7,990 bases of DNA, from the NCBI GenBank assembly GCA_900313765.1, contig OMSN01000065.1, positions 13,691 through 21,680 of the forward strand. The letters run 5' to 3'. The first letter of the stretch is position 1, and the number at the start of each line of letters is the position of its first letter. Of this stretch, positions 5,742 through 7,990 are shown in pieces. The stretch comes from an uncultured Eubacteriales bacterium (GTDB taxonomy: Bacteria > Bacillota > Clostridia > Lachnospirales > Lachnospiraceae). The notes under the pieces are model-generated. The model made no database searches and had not been told where the DNA came from. It saw only the letters and a list, made by a program, of their open reading frames with translations. The position numbers and the translations under genes were made by a program.

Positions 5742-7990
5742 ATGAAAAAAGGCTCACGAATGACTACCTGGATTATAACTTCTTTGATATGCACGACTGT
5801 CATCCTTTCCGATACAGCTTGCCCGGCCCTGGCCGAATCAGGGCAGGGAAACACGGCTGAACACATAGCGGATCTGCTGAACAGGGACGAATACGTAAGT
5901 GGAGAGGCGCTGGCTCTGGTGACAGAAAACGGCATTTCCGGCCAGGATGACAGATGGCAGAATGTGGAGATTGCGAAGGTCAGCGGGGGCAGTGTCCAGG
6001 CGACGATAGAAGCGATGCTGGGACAGAATGATGCTGCCGGTGAGGTATATGAAGCTCTGAAAAGGACCGATGCACAGGAAGAGGAATATTCGATCTGCCA
6101 TATTGTAGATCATACCCGCACGACGCAGGAGCTTCTCGTGGAGCTGTACAGCGATCCGGATGTCATTGCAGCAGAGCCGAATTATACTGCGGATATGACA
6201 GAAAGTGAGGAAGACGGCAGTCATTACGAGGCAGAGGTTTACCAGAAAACCAATAAGATAATGCCCGGGGATCTGAGTGATCAGCAGTGGGATCTGGGGA
6301 AAACCGCCGACAGGCAATACAGTACACCTTCTGCTTCCTCGGATGATTACTGTCTGAATCCTCCGGGATGGGAAGCCGGCCACAATGATCCGGACGCAGA
6401 GGCGAATTCCTCCGGTACAATCTGCATCATGGATACAGGTCTTGACGTCACGCATCCTGAATTTGAAGGTGTCCTGTATGAATTCACGCAGGAACAGCAG
6501 GAGAGATATGGATGCGGGCGCTATGGATTCAATGCCACGGCGGACAGCAGTGAAGGAGATGTCGGGGATCTGACAGACCACGGTCTGCATGGCACGCATG
6601 TCGCAGGCATCATCGCCGCCAACTGGGACGGACATGGAATCTCCGGCATCGTAAATGGCGCAAAGATATTCGGGGTGCGTATCTTTGCAGATGACGGAAT
6701 GGCTTCCGACGAAGCGAATACACTCAGGGCATTTGATTTCCTGATCCGGTGCGCAAAAGAGGTCAACCTCAAGGCAGTGAACTGTTCCTGGGGACATATC
6801 AAGCCACAGCTGCTGCAGACTATTCTTGCCGATGAGCTTGGCCGGCAGGGTGTGATCACGGTGTATGCTTCCGGAAACCGGTCTTTGGACGTAGATGAAC
6901 TCCCGGATTCCGGACCGTCCAATACAAGTATCTATTCCATAACTGTCGACGGCGCGGATATGAATGGAAAAATCGGAGCCTACTCCTGCTATGGACAGAC
7001 AAGCACAGATGTCTTCGCTCCGGGATCTGCGATTCTCTCAACCGTGCCTGAATTTGTGGAAGACGGAATGGGAACCAGCGTTTTCCGGCATTTCTTCCCT
7101 GAGCTGACAGATCCGTCTCATCTGATCTATGGATCTGACCATATGACCGGGAAAGACTCCGGAGTACGCTTCTTCGACCGGAATCCTGCTCTGTCTGACG
7201 AGGCCAGAGAGATCGGGACATACGTGACGGATAACGGGTTTGATGATAAGGCAAGCGTCCGGGTTGACATTGCAGATCTTGGGAGCACATCCGCTCCCCT
7301 TGGCACGGCTAAGGCTGAAAGAGGTTCTTTCTATATTGCCATTCCCGCGGATGGGGAAGAGGACGTGAAATGGCTCAGCCTGAAACTTGCGGTTGACAAG
7401 GGCAAGGCGCTCTGCGGAGTGGCGACATTTTCCTGTGTGAATGAAAACGGAGAGCTCGCAGAGATTGATCGAAGGCCTGTTACGGCATTGAAAAAAGGCT
7501 TAAGCGCGATGAGTCAGACGACTGCATATGAGTGCCAGTGGTCCATGTACAGTACAGATTTTGATGGGTTCATGAACGCTTCCAATGAAGTTCACAGTAT
7601 GTCTGATAAACAGCGCGATGAGATCAGCGAACTGATGGATTATCAGGACCCGGGGCAGATTACCGGTCTCTACCATTGGATGGATGATGGTCAGAACTAT
7701 ATTCTCATAGAAATCGGAGTCGGGAGTACCGAGCCGGGAACGCCTGAGCCGACCTGCCTGTACGTGGATGACATTGCCCTTGGAGACGGTGAAGTAGTGA
7801 ATGGAGCATATGTTTTCTATCCCGGCACCTCCATGGCTGCACCTGCCGTCAGCGCCGCTCTTGCCATCACTGCCAGGGACGAGGAAGAAGCCGGGACCCT
7901 GGATGATGATGAAAGAAGCCGCCAGGCACTGGAGAGAGAGGCGAAGCTGTTTGCTGCCATCGAATATGATCCTGATCTGAAGGATTCCTG
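5742..7990 (+). CDS. Secreted subtilisin-family (S8) serine protease with a large insertion, 3' end outside the window
   Basis: The frame is open from the ATG at 5742 (AAGGAG at 5728-5733) to the window edge, giving 749 residues without a stop. A signal peptide (basic start, hydrophobic ~10-22, cleavage likely after ALA at 29-31) is followed by an I9-like propeptide (~50-150) ending in VIAAEPNY, which in this family folds the enzyme and inhibits it until cleavage. The mature part starts near DQQWDLG (180-186). Catalytic residues are Asp231 in IMDTGLD, His283 in HGTHVAG, the oxyanion Asn379 in YASGN and Ser697 in GTSMAAP. In usual subtilases about 20 residues separate the APG loop from GTSMA; here APG is at 426-428 and G695 starts GTS, so about 245 residues are inserted. 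The insert's end (YILIEIGVG, then CLYVDDIALG) has the rhythm of a beta-sandwich. It probably degrades external protein; a cell-wall anchor, if any, lies beyond the edge. It follows the tRNA terminator as a separate transcription unit. Confidence 0.95.
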   Translation, partial: MKKGSRMTTWIITSLICTTVILSDTACPALAESGQGNTAEHIADLLNRDEYVSGEALALVTENGISGQDDRWQNVEIAKVSGGSVQATIEAMLGQNDAAGEVYEALKRTDAQEEEYSICHIVDHTRTTQELLVELYSDPDVIAAEPNYTADMTESEEDGSHYEAEVYQKTNKIMPGDLSDQQWDLGKTADRQYSTPSASSDDYCLNPPGWEAGHNDPDAEANSSGTICIMDTGLDVTHPEFEGVLYEFTQEQQERYGCGRYGFNATADSSEGDVGDLTDHGLHGTHVAGIIAANWDGHGISGIVNGAKIFGVRIFADDGMASDEANTLRAFDFLIRCAKEVNLKAVNCSWGHIKPQLLQTILADELGRQGVITVYASGNRSLDVDELPDSGPSNTSIYSITVDGADMNGKIGAYSCYGQTSTDVFAPGSAILSTVPEFVEDGMGTSVFRHFFPELTDPSHLIYGSDHMTGKDSGVRFFDRNPALSDEAREIGTYVTDNGFDDKASVRVDIADLGSTSAPLGTAKAERGSFYIAIPADGEEDVKWLSLKLAVDKGKALCGVATFSCVNENGELAEIDRRPVTALKKGLSAMSQTTAYECQWSMYSTDFDGFMNASNEVHSMSDKQRDEISELMDYQDPGQITGLYHWMDDGQNYILIEIGVGSTEPGTPEPTCLYVDDIALGDGEVVNGAYVFYPGTSMAAPAVSAALAITARDEEEAGTLDDDERSRQALEREAKLFAAIEYDPDLKDS

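Noticed and set aside
5722..5745. Seven-codon frame whose TGA overlaps the subtilase ATG
   Set aside because: Its only Shine-Dalgarno-like sequence (AAGGAA, 5715-5720) is one base from its ATG, too close to work, and it contains the subtilase's own ribosome binding site.
5838..6797. Antisense open frame of 319 codons
   Set aside because: It lies opposite the subtilase propeptide and catalytic core, whose motifs are unmistakable; its Cys- and Ile-rich product looks like a shadow.

Overview
The window looks like chromosomal DNA from a moderately GC-rich member of the Clostridia, with Lachnospiraceae as the best guess. The grounds are strong AGGAGG-type ribosome binding sites, an rdgB-yfcE gene pair like ysnA-ysnB of Bacillus subtilis, a compact multi-tRNA operon with a perfect sigma-A promoter and no encoded CCA ends, and secreted papain-like and subtilisin-like proteases of a kind common in gut and rumen Firmicutes. 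No transposase, integrase, phage gene or CRISPR array is visible.

Layout. Positions 1-390 hold the end of a gene whose start lies upstream; it is unrecognised but has a faint GrpE-like look. It is followed closely (gaps of 27, 15 and 22 nt) by a divergent membrane-anchored Hsp70-like ATPase (418-2331), a secreted C1 papain-like cysteine protease with a C-terminal lectin-like region (2347-3693) and the nucleotide-pool cleaning enzyme RdgB (3716-4372). After 106 nt comes a YfcE/MJ0936-type metallophosphoesterase (4479-4970). All point rightward and probably form one transcription unit, at least as far as rdgB.

A near-textbook promoter (TTGACA, 17 nt, TATAAT; 5002-5030) then drives six tRNA genes, Pro(TGG), Gly(TCC), Arg(TCT), His(GTG), Gln(TTG) and Lys(TTT), closed by a strong intrinsic terminator (5585-5622). 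After a short leader containing an inverted repeat, a secreted subtilisin-family (S8) protease starts at 5742 and runs off the right edge. It has a signal peptide, an I9-like propeptide and the full Asp/His/Asn/Ser set, but about 245 extra residues are inserted just before the catalytic Ser loop.

How the genes may work together. rdgB and yfcE are housekeeping genes that share the strand of the upstream cluster. The more interesting unit is the partial protein, the Hsp70-like protein and the papain-like protease. It combines an actin-fold ATPase that has lost the DnaK substrate-binding domain and gained a glycine-rich membrane hairpin with an exported protease. This suggests, without proving it, a chaperone-like ATPase acting at the membrane on which the protease is exported. 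Both exported proteases carry extra regions that look like beta-sandwiches, possibly for binding carbohydrate or the cell surface.
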